From Sphingobacteriales bacterium (GTDB lineage Bacteria > Bacteroidota > Bacteroidia > Chitinophagales > Chitinophagaceae): a DNA stretch of 64,000 bases. The translations under genes and the position numbers were made by a program. A model generated the notes under the pieces. That model searched no databases and was not told where the DNA came from. It saw only the letters and a list, made by a program, of their open reading frames with translations. Position 1 is the stretch's first letter, and each line of letters starts with the position of its first letter. Where the stretch lies: contig JACRJO010000015.1 of assembly GCA_016219985.1 (NCBI GenBank), positions 116,051 through 180,050 on the forward strand, given 5' to 3'. Shown piece after piece: positions 17,828 to 26,948 of the stretch.

Positions 17828-18082
17828 CTATGCTGCCTGGTTAATTCCAGCCTGTTGGTTCAGTTCTGCTGAAACTACCTCGTAAGTAATGAGGGCTAAT
17901 TGATGAAGGGTATTGATAATGTTGATGATTTCTTCTTCAGGGGCATCCCTGAATTGGGGGTAGGCTCTTACCTGTTTCTCGGTGAGGAATAATGCCTTTT
18001 CGGAATTGAGAATGTCTGGGTACTCCGGCAATGGGTTTAGGTCCTTTACAATAGTTGACATAGGATGAATTTTAGAAGACAA
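17828..18082 (-). CDS. Small hypothetical protein next to the integrase
   Basis: An 84-aa, mostly helical, acidic protein with the core EKALFLTEKQVRAYPQFRDA. I see no membrane segment, metal site or HTH, and do not recognise the family. An alternative start is Met8 (18061). It lies between the recombinase gene and the 90-aa gene on the same strand; a role as recombination directionality factor is possible by position only. Confidence 0.6.
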   Translation of the reverse strand: MSSKIHPMSTIVKDLNPLPEYPDILNSEKALFLTEKQVRAYPQFRDAPEEEIINIINTLHQLALITYEVVSAELNQQAGINQAA

Positions 18083-18136
18083 ACATAGTATCTCCCAAAA
18101 TCTAACTTTCCAGTTTGGGGCAGTTGTTGAAAGTAA

Positions 18137-18409
18137 TTAGCAGTTTTTATTTGTAATGTCCTGAGAAGTTGTCTCTTCCGGCTTAGGAGCATCGAATGTA
18201 ATCACCCGGCTTTTATGCAAACCCTTTTTACAGCGCATGTAATAGTCGTGATACATTTTAGCAATGTTGTGTATGAAATCACGTACATCCAACACTTCCT
18301 GATCAGTTAGTCCTCTCTTATCTGCTTTTAGTAATTTTCTACATTCTTTGAGTGAAGTACGTCCAGTGAATTTATCTTCCACAGTCGATTTTACTACAGT
18401 TTTATCCAT
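18137..18409 (-). CDS. Small hypothetical protein
   Basis: A 90-aa charged helical protein (DKTVVKSTVEDKFTGRTSLK at the N-terminus, then CRKLLKADKRGLTDQEVLDV). Its start is 4 bp after the stop of the methyltransferase-membrane fusion gene, so it probably belongs to that operon. No recognised domain; the compact helical LTDQEVLDVRDFI region looks like a small regulatory or adaptor protein. Confidence 0.6.
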   Translation of the reverse strand: MDKTVVKSTVEDKFTGRTSLKECRKLLKADKRGLTDQEVLDVRDFIHNIAKMYHDYYMRCKKGLHKSRVITFDAPKPEETTSQDITNKNC

Positions 18410-18413
18410 AAGT

Positions 18414-19634
18414 TTATTTATGGCTATTTTTAATAAAGAATATTGAAAGTGTAATTATCAAGAGGCTAGCAACACCTGCAACTAAGTTATGAGTCCAACA
18501 AATACAGTCATGGTATAAGTAAAAGGCAAAAATTGAAGCCGCCGATGAAATACAAAACAAAGAAACATCTATTAATAATTGAAACCATTTTCTGAACTTC
18601 CTATCTGGATCATTTTTCCTCATTGATTCCCATGTCTCCTCAATTGGTTGATTGGTAATACTTGCAATTTTTGGAATAAGACTATTGTTGATATAGTCCC
18701 CGATTGAAGATACTTTTCTGTCGTTTGCATAGTATGTCCAGCCCATGATAATACAAAAAAAGGGCAACACTAAAAATGCAATATTATATTGAGGTTTTTC
18801 TAAGCAAAAAGCGAATACAGTACCAAGAGCAATCAAAGTTAGATAAATCATGTGGTCTCTGAACTCAATACGCTTTAGTTGCTCATCTTTGAGTTTGCCA
18901 TATTCAGCAGTGTAAAAGGCAAGATTGTCCATAGCAGTTTTATTTATCTTTTTTTTAATTAAGGTTAAGCCATCTGCAACAGGTAATAAACACATTTCAA
19001 TTTGGTCATCATTGGCCACAATAGCATTAAGCCTCTTTATTTCCTCCGTACCTTCATTACTAATCAATGTTATAATCTCTGGGTCTGTTACCTCAACACC
19101 GGCCACTGTACCAAAATACAAAGTATTATCTACTACAATTAGCCCACCTGGCCGAATGAGTTTTAAAGATAATTCATAATATTTTACATAATTAACTTTG
19201 TCAGCATCAATAAATATAAAATCAAAGGTGTCTTGTTCACCATTCTTGATTAAATTCTCAAGTACCTGAGTTGCTTCCCCTAATATAAAATCAATTTTAT
19301 TACTTACCCCAGCCTTTGCCCAAAACTCTTTTGCAACCTTACCAAATTCTTCACTTTTATCACATGAAATAGTCTTACTATCTTCTGTCGTAGATAATGC
19401 AACAGTTAGAGCACTGTATCCTTTGTAAGTACCAATATCCAATGTTTTTTTTGCATTGATTAACTTGGCTAAAAAGGAAAGAAACTGCGCCTGTAAGGGA
19501 GTAATTTGAAATATAATATCCTCGCTGCTGTGGTGCTGTTTACGCAGTTCATTTAAAAATGGAGATTCTGGAACAGAATTCTTAATAATATAATCGTTCA
19601 ATTCAGCAGTTAGTTCGATTTGTGTCTTAATCAC
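18414..19634 (-). CDS. O-methyltransferase fused to a four-helix membrane domain
   Basis: Residues about 1-225 are a class I SAM-dependent O-methyltransferase of the caffeoyl-CoA/catechol type: LDIGTYKGYSALTVALS (SAM motif I), FDFIFIDADKVNY (metal-binding acidic residues) and GGLIVVDNTLYFG. Residues about 235-406 form a separate module opening with YGKLKDEQLKRIEFRDHMIY and holding two pairs of TM helices. Such a membrane module resembles those on effectors of bacterial conflict systems; this likeness is from memory of the pattern. The fusion would tether methyl transfer to the inner membrane. It follows the PLP-enzyme gene by 22 bp in a seven-gene minus-strand cassette. Confidence 0.8.
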   Translation of the reverse strand: MIKTQIELTAELNDYIIKNSVPESPFLNELRKQHHSSEDIIFQITPLQAQFLSFLAKLINAKKTLDIGTYKGYSALTVALSTTEDSKTISCDKSEEFGKVAKEFWAKAGVSNKIDFILGEATQVLENLIKNGEQDTFDFIFIDADKVNYVKYYELSLKLIRPGGLIVVDNTLYFGTVAGVEVTDPEIITLISNEGTEEIKRLNAIVANDDQIEMCLLPVADGLTLIKKKINKTAMDNLAFYTAEYGKLKDEQLKRIEFRDHMIYLTLIALGTVFAFCLEKPQYNIAFLVLPFFCIIMGWTYYANDRKVSSIGDYINNSLIPKIASITNQPIEETWESMRKNDPDRKFRKWFQLLIDVSLFCISSAASIFAFYLYHDCICWTHNLVAGVASLLIITLSIFFIKNSHK

Positions 19635-19656
19635 GGGCTTGAGAAAGGTTTATTAT

Positions 19657-20682
19657 TTAGAAATTTAGAAAACTGTTGCCAGTATTTATTACTAATACAG
19701 AATGTATATCTGGATTAAATTCCGGTGAAATCTCTTTCAATCGTGGCAGAATCGCAAAGCCACTTGCCCCGCTTGGTTCACAAGAAATATTCAATTGCTT
19801 TAAAGTTTGTAAGGCTGATACTATTTCGTCATCATTTACCTGATATACATAATATGGCTCCCTTTCTCTGCCTTTAAGGTCAATCTTGTCATGTGTGGTT
19901 AATCCAATTCCTTTGCTAACTAATCCCTTTGTATCAACCCAAATAGGGCCATAGAGCATTATTGCAAGAGTATCAGGGCTACCAGAGCTTACCGGAATCA
20001 CTTTCGTTTTAAGGCTATGGTCTTTTATATAATCAACTATCTCATTACATAAAATACCAGCACCAAAAGGAACAATGACATAGTCGGGTATATTTTTCAA
20101 TTGCTTTTCAATTGCCTCCGAAATAATTGCTTCATATGCTGGCCTATTAAGACCTTCAGTTACATCTAAAAAGTTTTCAAGGCAAACCCCACTTTTTCTT
20201 GCAAGTATCTCTAAGTCTTTAGCCCGATAAAGTTTTTCGGAGAGGTCTATTTCGATTAATTCACAATTTTCGTTAACCCTTTTAAGAACTTCTGATGCTC
20301 TCAATATTTTTCCAGAAGTGTCGGGACCAAATACTTTTGATTTTAAGGCTGGTGGTATAAAAGCAATTGCATTAACAATCTCTTCACCAAATTCTTCGTT
20401 AAGTTGCTTGCAGTAATATCCAAGGCTCAATGCCGTATTGCCATAAGAGATACTGCCAAAAGTAGTTTTTTTAATCACTCTTCCTGCCTCTATATCATTA
20501 ATGATAGGCTGAAGCATTTCATACGCCAGCCTGTCTTTAAATGTATGCGTTGGGTTTTTACTTTCATCCTTTACAAATAATGAGCATACACCAAATGAAT
20601 GATGCAATTCCTTAATAGGTGTGTTACCAGGCAAGGAAACTCTCAATTCCTTTGTATCAACTTCAAGTAATCGGTTTACCAT
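19657..20682 (-). CDS. PLP-dependent enzyme, fold type II (threonine synthase-like)
   Basis: A 341-aa protein with the fold-type-II signature ESKNPTHTFKDRLAYEM; the lysine of TFKDR is the expected Schiff-base residue (compare the NPTGSFKDR pattern of threonine synthases). FGSISYGNTALSLGYYCKQL is the substrate-carboxylate/phosphate loop and VPFGAGILCNEIV a cofactor-phosphate-loop-like segment. Such enzymes do beta- or gamma-elimination or replacement on amino acids. Amino acid substrate unknown. It overlaps the upstream nucleoside-phosphorylase-like gene by 20 bp, indicating translational coupling. Confidence 0.85.
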   Translation of the reverse strand: MVNRLLEVDTKELRVSLPGNTPIKELHHSFGVCSLFVKDESKNPTHTFKDRLAYEMLQPIINDIEAGRVIKKTTFGSISYGNTALSLGYYCKQLNEEFGEEIVNAIAFIPPALKSKVFGPDTSGKILRASEVLKRVNENCELIEIDLSEKLYRAKDLEILARKSGVCLENFLDVTEGLNRPAYEAIISEAIEKQLKNIPDYVIVPFGAGILCNEIVDYIKDHSLKTKVIPVSSGSPDTLAIMLYGPIWVDTKGLVSKGIGLTTHDKIDLKGREREPYYVYQVNDDEIVSALQTLKQLNISCEPSGASGFAILPRLKEISPEFNPDIHSVLVINTGNSFLNF

Positions 20683-22000
20683 ATTTTTCTATTAAATAGT
20701 CTTCAACGAATGAGGCAGCTACATCAGCACAATAAGGCTGCCAAATTTTATTTTTCCTAAAATCACCATAGTCACAAATACTCTTAATAACTCTTACTTC
20801 CTTTGTTAAATTTTTTTCAGCTAAATAACTTGTAACACCAAAAGCTTCCATTTCAATTGCCTTACAAGTGGGAAAGCTATCCCAGAGCTTCTTCTTAAAC
20901 CATGTAGACTTAGAAAGTGTATCTATCGAAACATAATCCTCTGTGAAAACTTCGTTAAATCCTTTTTCATCTGGATTCACAGTATCATCGGGAGTTGGTT
21001 CCAGAAGAGTTGGTTTCCACTTTTTTATCGCAAAATTGATTTCTTTTTGTTCAAATTCATACTCATCAATACTTCTAAATTCAATTTCTTTAGCAGGCTC
21101 CCCAAAAACATATTCATCACTCTGTGATGCTTTTTTGGTTTCGCTTCCAAATATTTTATTTGAAATAACTAAATCACCGAGATGAATTGTGTTGCCTTTA
21201 TCAATGCCCCCCGCTATCCCTGCAACTATTATTTCTGAGTATTTAATTCCAATTCCTTTAAATGTATCACAAACACTCATAGCTTTCCCGGATTTATAAG
21301 GACCATAATTGGGTAAGAGAATTACATGAACCTTTTTATATAACCCATTTTTGCAAAATACTCCTTTTGCAAAAATATAAAAAGGCCTATCATGAGGGTC
21401 ATTATCTTTAGAATCTGGATGAATAAACCCATCCTTATCTTTATCAAACACGAAGTCCAAAGGATTTACCAAATCATTTCGAATTTTCATTAACCTCCTT
21501 GAGTAATAATCTTCTTTTTCTACATCAATTAAAAAGGAAAGTCTCCTAACTACAGCCCGAAATTCTAATGGCAAAGCTGTAACTATCAAGGTTGTTTCCC
21601 TTAATGTGTTATCAAGCTTTCTTCTTGCATCTTCATAGTTCTCAAAAGCCTCAATTAAGGGTTCAACTTCATCATCAAATATTTTTTTATAAATTGGATT
21701 AGACAGAGTTGAATGCTCCTTTAACAAAAGTTTCTTACGCAAACCAAACCATCCTGATAAATTTTTATGCTTATAAATAAATTCAGTATGTAAAAACTTA
21801 ATAAGCTCTTCACGACTTTTGGGTGAATTGATTTTTTTTGTCTTAAAACTATCAATAGCAGTTTGATTTTTATTAATAAAATCCTCAATCCTCAAATATG
21901 TTTCATGAGGAATCTCTAATAATAATTCAGCTCCTTTATATGCAGCCTTATTCCTATTATCTATTTCATTAATAAAGCTATAAATATTTCGGAATGGCAT
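20663..22000 (-). CDS. Nucleoside phosphorylase/nucleosidase-like protein with N-terminal extension
   Basis: The start is set at 22000 (MPFRNIYSF) because this ATG overlaps the upstream stop (TAATG); a longer frame would run 132 bp back into the neighbour. Of about 445 residues, the first 130 are a helical extension. The rest is the PNP/UDP (MTA/SAH nucleosidase-like) superfamily: TLIVTALPLEFRAVVRRLS, IIVAGIAGGIDKGNTIHLGD, CKAIEMEAFGVTSYLA and a late SICDYGD. These enzymes split N-glycosidic bonds of nucleosides or SAH/MTA. The EMEAFG glutamates of ribose binding and the terminal SICDYGD acid are kept, so activity is plausible. Substrate unknown. Confidence 0.8.
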   Translation of the reverse strand: MPFRNIYSFINEIDNRNKAAYKGAELLLEIPHETYLRIEDFINKNQTAIDSFKTKKINSPKSREELIKFLHTEFIYKHKNLSGWFGLRKKLLLKEHSTLSNPIYKKIFDDEVEPLIEAFENYEDARRKLDNTLRETTLIVTALPLEFRAVVRRLSFLIDVEKEDYYSRRLMKIRNDLVNPLDFVFDKDKDGFIHPDSKDNDPHDRPFYIFAKGVFCKNGLYKKVHVILLPNYGPYKSGKAMSVCDTFKGIGIKYSEIIVAGIAGGIDKGNTIHLGDLVISNKIFGSETKKASQSDEYVFGEPAKEIEFRSIDEYEFEQKEINFAIKKWKPTLLEPTPDDTVNPDEKGFNEVFTEDYVSIDTLSKSTWFKKKLWDSFPTCKAIEMEAFGVTSYLAEKNLTKEVRVIKSICDYGDFRKNKIWQPYCADVAASFVEDYLIEKYGKPIT

Positions 22001-23409
22001 TACGAATTGGCTTTGGGTGTTTGATAGTATTCTAGAAGAGAAGTCAGTCTTTTTCTCTCCAATTGGTCTCGCAACAATTTTTCCAATACTCCAAATTTTC
22101 TTTCTGTATCTACAGTAAGTTTTTTTAACCAAAAGGTCTCTTCCCCAGCCTCTGCTATTTCAGTAATAGCACCCCCATCAAATAAATATGGTGCAGGATT
22201 TTGTAAAAAGAAGCCATAAAGTGCCCGACACAAAAAAACATCATCCAAAATATTCTCTAACTCACCAGGTTTTGACCTAGAAATTAACTGTAAGGTATCA
22301 TCAAGTTTTAAATTAACTATGCTTCCCAAATGCCATCTACTACGCAATATTTCAACAAGGTTCAATAATGTAGGAATTGCAAAATAACTTGGATTACTTT
22401 TGAGGTTAGGCGTAATAGCTAAGGCCCCCCTTTTCCCAATTGTATAAAACAAATCCGAGTGATGTGAGTAATTTTTTAACCTTATACCATCTTTTTTTTC
22501 ATCGTCATTATAACAGGCGTAAAAGCCCAGAGAATTAAAAATATATTCTCTTTTTAGTTTAAAAAATTCTGTATTAATTGTACTATTATCAGTCGAAAAT
22601 CGAGCTATAAAAGAGCCTAACTCTTTGACTGTGTTTTTATCTTGATTATCTTCAAAGTTTTTAAAATCTGTTTTATCAATTTCAAGAATAGTATGAATAT
22701 ATGGAGTTTGCCATGTCTTAAAATCGTGTTTATTTTTCTTTATCACCTTCTTGTCAAACCAAAGAGCTTTTTCTTTCCACACAGTTGGCATTATTTGACT
22801 ATCAATTACCCGGCTAAACAATTCAGTTAAAGATATTTTATCTTTATCCTTGAGGAGAAATTTATTAGCATTAGTGCTACCTCTCAGAAAAGAATGTGTA
22901 TTATGCTTTTGATTTTCGTCTTTTGTTTCCTTATCATTTTCATTAAATGATATACTTGATGCCAATCTAATTACTGAATGAATGTTAAAAAAATTAGGTG
23001 CGTCAAGTATAAAAGTAAAAGTACAATTACCTGCCCCATTTTCATAAAGACGTAAAGCGAAATTGAGTTTCGCAAAAACCTTTTTATACCTAATTGTATT
23101 AAACAATTGGCCATTTTTATCTTTACTAATTGGCACTACTACTAAGGCCTTATTATCTATCGTGCCTGAATAATGTAATACAGAAATATTTTGAGAAACA
23201 ATATTTGGATGATACGATGCCTGGTCTTTTTTTTCAGCCCACGATACTGGCCTATTGAATAAAAAAAGAGTATGCCATTCTTTATTCTGCTTTAAAGCTT
23301 CTTCAAGCTCAGAAAAATCACTTTGTGTTACATCCCAAGAAAAAGAGTAAACAAAGTTAATTATAGCCTTTTCATATTTTAGAAACTTATGGCTTTTTTG
23401 TTCTTCCAT
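22000..23409 (-). CDS. Unknown 469-aa protein in the transporter/enzyme cassette
   Basis: I do not recognise this protein. It is soluble, AT-rich in codon use, with mixed alpha/beta composition and no clear P-loop, metal site or TM. Noticeable segments are LHYSGTIDNKALVVVPISKD, FTFILDAPNFFNIHSVIRLA and LNLVEILRSRWHLGSIVNL. Its ATG is 9 bp after the permease stop and its TAA overlaps the start of the next gene, so it is embedded in the operon and likely works with the transporter or the enzymes. Confidence 0.75.
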   Translation of the reverse strand: MEEQKSHKFLKYEKAIINFVYSFSWDVTQSDFSELEEALKQNKEWHTLFLFNRPVSWAEKKDQASYHPNIVSQNISVLHYSGTIDNKALVVVPISKDKNGQLFNTIRYKKVFAKLNFALRLYENGAGNCTFTFILDAPNFFNIHSVIRLASSISFNENDKETKDENQKHNTHSFLRGSTNANKFLLKDKDKISLTELFSRVIDSQIMPTVWKEKALWFDKKVIKKNKHDFKTWQTPYIHTILEIDKTDFKNFEDNQDKNTVKELGSFIARFSTDNSTINTEFFKLKREYIFNSLGFYACYNDDEKKDGIRLKNYSHHSDLFYTIGKRGALAITPNLKSNPSYFAIPTLLNLVEILRSRWHLGSIVNLKLDDTLQLISRSKPGELENILDDVFLCRALYGFFLQNPAPYLFDGGAITEIAEAGEETFWLKKLTVDTERKFGVLEKLLRDQLERKRLTSLLEYYQTPKANS

Positions 23410-23417
23410 TTTTTATT

Positions 23418-24200
23418 TTATTTAGCTGACCAAAAAATATATTTTCTTTCAAAATAAATGTAAAGCTGGTTTACAATAAATCCTGTTAAACCAAGCAAAA
23501 TTATTGAAGCATACATTTCGGGAATCCTATATTGTAAATAGTAGTCGTAAATCATTTTACCCAAACCCTCATTTGCTCCTAAAAACATTTCGGTGACAAC
23601 CACTAACGCAAAAGAGTAGGAAAGACAAACTCGAATACCGGCTGAGATATTAGGCATAGCATCTCTAACTACTGCATACATAAAAACCTGATACCGGTTT
23701 GCTCCAAATGTTTTCAGCATATTTATTCTGTCAGTCTTTTCCTGGTTAGGCAATGCCCCATAGAATGAGTTAATCAGTAAAATTAACGAACAGGCATAGA
23801 ATACCACACTGACTTTAGCAGCATCACCAATTCCAAAAAAAAGGATGAATAAAGGGAACAATGCTGAGGCTGGAACTGACCGGAAAAATTCAATCGGAAG
23901 TTCAACGAATTTAAAGAGCCATTTTTTTCTCGCTAAAATGAGACCGGCAGGAACACCTACAAGTATAGCAAGAAATAATCCTAACAATGCTCTAAAAGAT
24001 GTTAGCCAAAGATTATTATATGTAGAACCTTTGCCGAGCAAGTCAAAAAATCGTGAAAATGTGTCGCCGATTTTTGGAATAAATAATGGGTTGACCAAAC
24101 CCAATACATTTATCAACCACCAAATAAGAAGTATGATGGAGATAGAAATTAATGGGTATAATGCCCTAGTATTTTTCCTTTTGTATGGCTGCATATTCAA
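23418..24200 (-). CDS. ABC transporter permease, SsuC/TauC-like
   Basis: A 260-aa inner-membrane permease of the nitrate/sulfonate/taurine importer class: six predicted TM helices and the cytoplasmic coupling loop MLKTFGANRYQVFMYAVVRD, a variant of the EAA motif. The N-terminus overlaps the ATPase gene by 35 bp; Met3 (24194) is an alternative start. With the ATPase and lipoprotein it forms a complete importer. Confidence 0.9.
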   Translation of the reverse strand: MNMQPYKRKNTRALYPLISISIILLIWWLINVLGLVNPLFIPKIGDTFSRFFDLLGKGSTYNNLWLTSFRALLGLFLAILVGVPAGLILARKKWLFKFVELPIEFFRSVPASALFPLFILFFGIGDAAKVSVVFYACSLILLINSFYGALPNQEKTDRINMLKTFGANRYQVFMYAVVRDAMPNISAGIRVCLSYSFALVVVTEMFLGANEGLGKMIYDYYLQYRIPEMYASIILLGLTGFIVNQLYIYFERKYIFWSAK

Positions 24201-24942
24201 ATTCTAAAATTTTATTTCGCATGTCTTCAAACTTTGCTGAAACCAAAACAGGTCTTTTTCTTGGGCGTGGAATATCGATTACAAATTCCTTAACAATCTT
24301 TGAAGGGTGTTCACCTAAAACAAGAACCCTATCGGCTAGATAAAGTATATGGTCAATATTATGTGAAACTACCAGTATTGCTATGTTGGAAGAAGTGTGG
24401 ATCTCTTGTAATGTGTCCTGCAAATCCAAACTTGTTTGAAAATCAAGATTAGAAAAAGGCTCATCCAGAATTAAAATACCCGGCTCCTGAATTAACGCCC
24501 TTGCTATTGCTACTCTTTGTCTTTGGCCACCGCTTAATTGATGAGGGTAATTTTTTAATGGTAGTGTATTAAATTTCAATAAATCAATCACCTTTTTTAA
24601 ACGAATTTCCTTTTCCTCTTTATTCAGGCCACTAATTTTTAAGGGGATACAAATATTGTCTTTGACACTTAACCAGGGCAATAATGTGGAATTATAGTTT
24701 TGAAATACTACCCCCATGTGGAAATTAGTATCCGGATTTCTGTTTATAGATACGCCGCCATTAGTAGTACTTTCAATACCCGCAATAATATTGAACAATG
24801 TGGTTTTCCCAGAACCATTTTCACCCCTTATCCCTATGATTTCGCCTTTATTTAATGCGAAATTAATAGCAGCCAAAACTTCTTTCACACCATCAGGTGA
24901 ATCAAATGACTTAGAGACATTATCTACCTTTAAAGTTATCAA
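24166..24942 (-). CDS. ABC transporter ATP-binding protein, SsuB/TauB-like
   Basis: A 258-aa ATPase with Walker A GENGSGKTTL, Q-loop VVFQNYNSTLLPWLSV, signature LSGGQRQRVAIARAL, Walker B ILILDEPFSNLD and the switch histidine in VVSHNI. The pattern is that of sulfonate/taurine/nitrate importer ATPases. It starts 10 bp after the lipoprotein gene and overlaps the permease gene. Confidence 0.94.
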   Translation of the reverse strand: MITLKVDNVSKSFDSPDGVKEVLAAINFALNKGEIIGIRGENGSGKTTLFNIIAGIESTTNGGVSINRNPDTNFHMGVVFQNYNSTLLPWLSVKDNICIPLKISGLNKEEKEIRLKKVIDLLKFNTLPLKNYPHQLSGGQRQRVAIARALIQEPGILILDEPFSNLDFQTSLDLQDTLQEIHTSSNIAILVVSHNIDHILYLADRVLVLGEHPSKIVKEFVIDIPRPRKRPVLVSAKFEDMRNKILEFEYAAIQKEKY

Positions 24943-24951
24943 AACCGTTAA

Positions 24952-25920
24952 TTATTTTAATAAGTAATCGTTTATATTTTCTTTACTCTGAATCGCTCCA
25001 TTCTGAAATAAAACATCAATGAAGGCTTGCACTTCGGAAGCATTTAACTCACTATGTTTTTTCCACGGGTTTAGCTGAACCATGCCTACAACATCTTCTC
25101 TAACATTGGCGTACTTTACCAAATACTCTTTTGCTTTCGCAGGATTGTTATTAATGAAATCTACGGCTTTATCTATTGCCTTAATTATTTTGTCACATTG
25201 TTCTTTGCCATATTTTTTTACGAAATCTTCAGAAATCCAATGGCCCGAGAGTGGAACATTTGGCATAAGCTGGGCATACAGACCACTTACTATTGGGTAG
25301 CCTATTTTGTCCAAGATGATTTGTGCTGCCTGTGGTTCTAAAGCTGAAAGAGCATCAATCTGACCACTTTGTAATGCTGCAGCCCAATCTTTAGGAGATA
25401 ACTCTAATAAAGTGTAATCCCCTTTCTTTAATCCATGTTTTTCAAAAATAAGGGTGCAGAATATTTTAATCACGGAGCCTGGGAAAACTCCGATTTTCTT
25501 TCCTTTTAAGTCTTCAATCTTCTTAATTGCATTAGTATCTTTTACCAACAAATAATCAGCAATGTTTCCTGCTTGATTTGTGTACGGATTCGTAATTATT
25601 AATGTGTGCCTTTTTTTGGATACAAAACCTGCATCGAGCATTGCATTTGTTGCTACTACTGATACGTCTACCTGACCGGAAGTGGCAGCATTTGCAATTT
25701 CATTGCTTGATGCGAATTTTATCATCTCTGTAGTAAATCCCTGTTCATTAAAATAGCCTTCGTCATTTGCTATAAAAAGAGGTAAGCCAACAGCAATTGG
25801 AACATACCCAATCTTTATTTTATCTGGCTTTCTAGTGTTGTTGCAACTATTGCAACCAGAAAGAATACTGAAACCAAACGCTATTAATGTTAACAGTATT
25901 GATATTTTAATTACTCGCAT
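24952..25920 (-). CDS. ABC importer substrate-binding lipoprotein, NMT1/SsuA-like
   Basis: A 322-aa lipoprotein: signal peptide with lipobox LSGC (Cys near residue 23), then the NMT1/SsuA/TauA fold, seen in IGYVPIAVGLPLFIANDEGY, the GQVDVSVVATNAM lobe and DLKGKKIGVFPGS. It should capture a small anionic or pyrimidine-like solute at the cell surface for the adjacent permease. Ligand unknown; the family binds sulfonates, nitrate, thiamine precursors and others. It is first gene of the cassette, 38 bp after the PD-(D/E)xK-like gene. Confidence 0.88.
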   Translation of the reverse strand: MRVIKISILLTLIAFGFSILSGCNSCNNTRKPDKIKIGYVPIAVGLPLFIANDEGYFNEQGFTTEMIKFASSNEIANAATSGQVDVSVVATNAMLDAGFVSKKRHTLIITNPYTNQAGNIADYLLVKDTNAIKKIEDLKGKKIGVFPGSVIKIFCTLIFEKHGLKKGDYTLLELSPKDWAAALQSGQIDALSALEPQAAQIILDKIGYPIVSGLYAQLMPNVPLSGHWISEDFVKKYGKEQCDKIIKAIDKAVDFINNNPAKAKEYLVKYANVREDVVGMVQLNPWKKHSELNASEVQAFIDVLFQNGAIQSKENINDYLLK

Positions 25921-25958
25921 AATTTTGATTTTTTATGATAAAAATATACAATTAAATT

Positions 25959-26936
25959 TCAAAATACATCCGCCAAGCTTTTTGCCTTTAGTAACCGATC
26001 AATCGAAGTGTATCTTGGCGCCTGCGGTGCCAAACCTTTTTTATTCTTGTCCAATGGTATTGCTTTTATCTTAATAGCCTTGTCTTTAAAATACAAGATG
26101 TATTTATTTGTGTCATTCCACTTCTCGATTTTTGAAATCTCTGCATAATAAGTAATAGCTGATACCGGGGCAACCTGGTATGCTGCGATGTATTTAATCT
26201 TATCCAGCATAGAAGCATGAATACGGATAGAATACCAGCAATTGTTTTTCAAAAACTCTTGTTCAAAACCTTCCTCCCTTGCCGCAACCACTACTGTATT
26301 GAGGTCTTCTGCTTTTATATCTGATTTTGAAGATTCTGTTAGCTCCCGAATGTCTGCATTAAAAGGGGTGAACTTGTGAATCCTTTCAGTTTTGTTTATG
26401 AATGTTTGAAACTCTAAAATATCAGTATCCATTGTTAGCTGGCTCAGTACATTTTCCAGTTCGGGTGTAGCCTGGTCTATTACTACAATGGCAGCAACTG
26501 TCTTTTCAAAAATGATGCTCTCCAGAAAATCATCAATGTTCCTGTAACCGGCGGCTTTCAATCCCTTTTCTGCTTTTGCAAGAATTGATTTGTCAGCCAT
26601 TAGGTGCTCCAGCAGGAAAGCCTTTATTTTTCTGCCGCTTGCCTTGTATGAAATAGCAAATTTGAGTAGCTGCGAGCCTATGTGCTTATATGGGTCGTGA
26701 CTAGATAATTCATTTTCGATAATATACAACCTTGGCTCCTGCTCAAAAGAAAAATCAATCAGGTATCCATCCGGTATGGTAATGATGCTGTCGCCAATCC
26801 TTTTTTTAATATCAATATAAATAGACTGACTGCCGAAAATGTGTGGTGCCTGCTGTACAATTACCTGCTCAAACTCTTTCTCCGAAGGATATTCGTAGTA
26901 GGAGTAAGTTAGATTGTTATTTAAGATTCTTTCCAT
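25959..26936 (-). CDS. PD-(D/E)xK-like nuclease-fold protein downstream of res
   Basis: A 325-aa protein. Residues about 55-95 hold PDGYLIDF (D56, D61), then LYIIENELSSHDPYKHIGSQ; the Asp followed by an E-x-E strand and helix with Q is the outline of a PD-(D/E)xK nuclease core in which the usual Lys is Glu. The C-terminal third (about residues 225-300) looks like a beta-rich domain. It lies 12 bp after res and is probably co-transcribed with the R-M genes. A nuclease or DNA-binding accessory role is inferred. Confidence 0.6.
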   Translation of the reverse strand: MERILNNNLTYSYYEYPSEKEFEQVIVQQAPHIFGSQSIYIDIKKRIGDSIITIPDGYLIDFSFEQEPRLYIIENELSSHDPYKHIGSQLLKFAISYKASGRKIKAFLLEHLMADKSILAKAEKGLKAAGYRNIDDFLESIIFEKTVAAIVVIDQATPELENVLSQLTMDTDILEFQTFINKTERIHKFTPFNADIRELTESSKSDIKAEDLNTVVVAAREEGFEQEFLKNNCWYSIRIHASMLDKIKYIAAYQVAPVSAITYYAEISKIEKWNDTNKYILYFKDKAIKIKAIPLDKNKKGLAPQAPRYTSIDRLLKAKSLADVF

Positions 26937-26948
26937 TACTCAGGTCTT

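Noticed and set aside
20663..22132. Longer start (22132) for the nucleosidase-like gene
   Set aside because: It would overlap the upstream gene by 132 bp with a basic, atypical N-terminus; ATG at 22000 gives a tidy TAATG coupling.
22960..25920. Ordinary sulfonate/taurine utilisation operon
   Set aside because: No SsuD, SsuE or TauD enzyme is present, and the linked genes are a methyltransferase, nucleosidase-like and PLP proteins.
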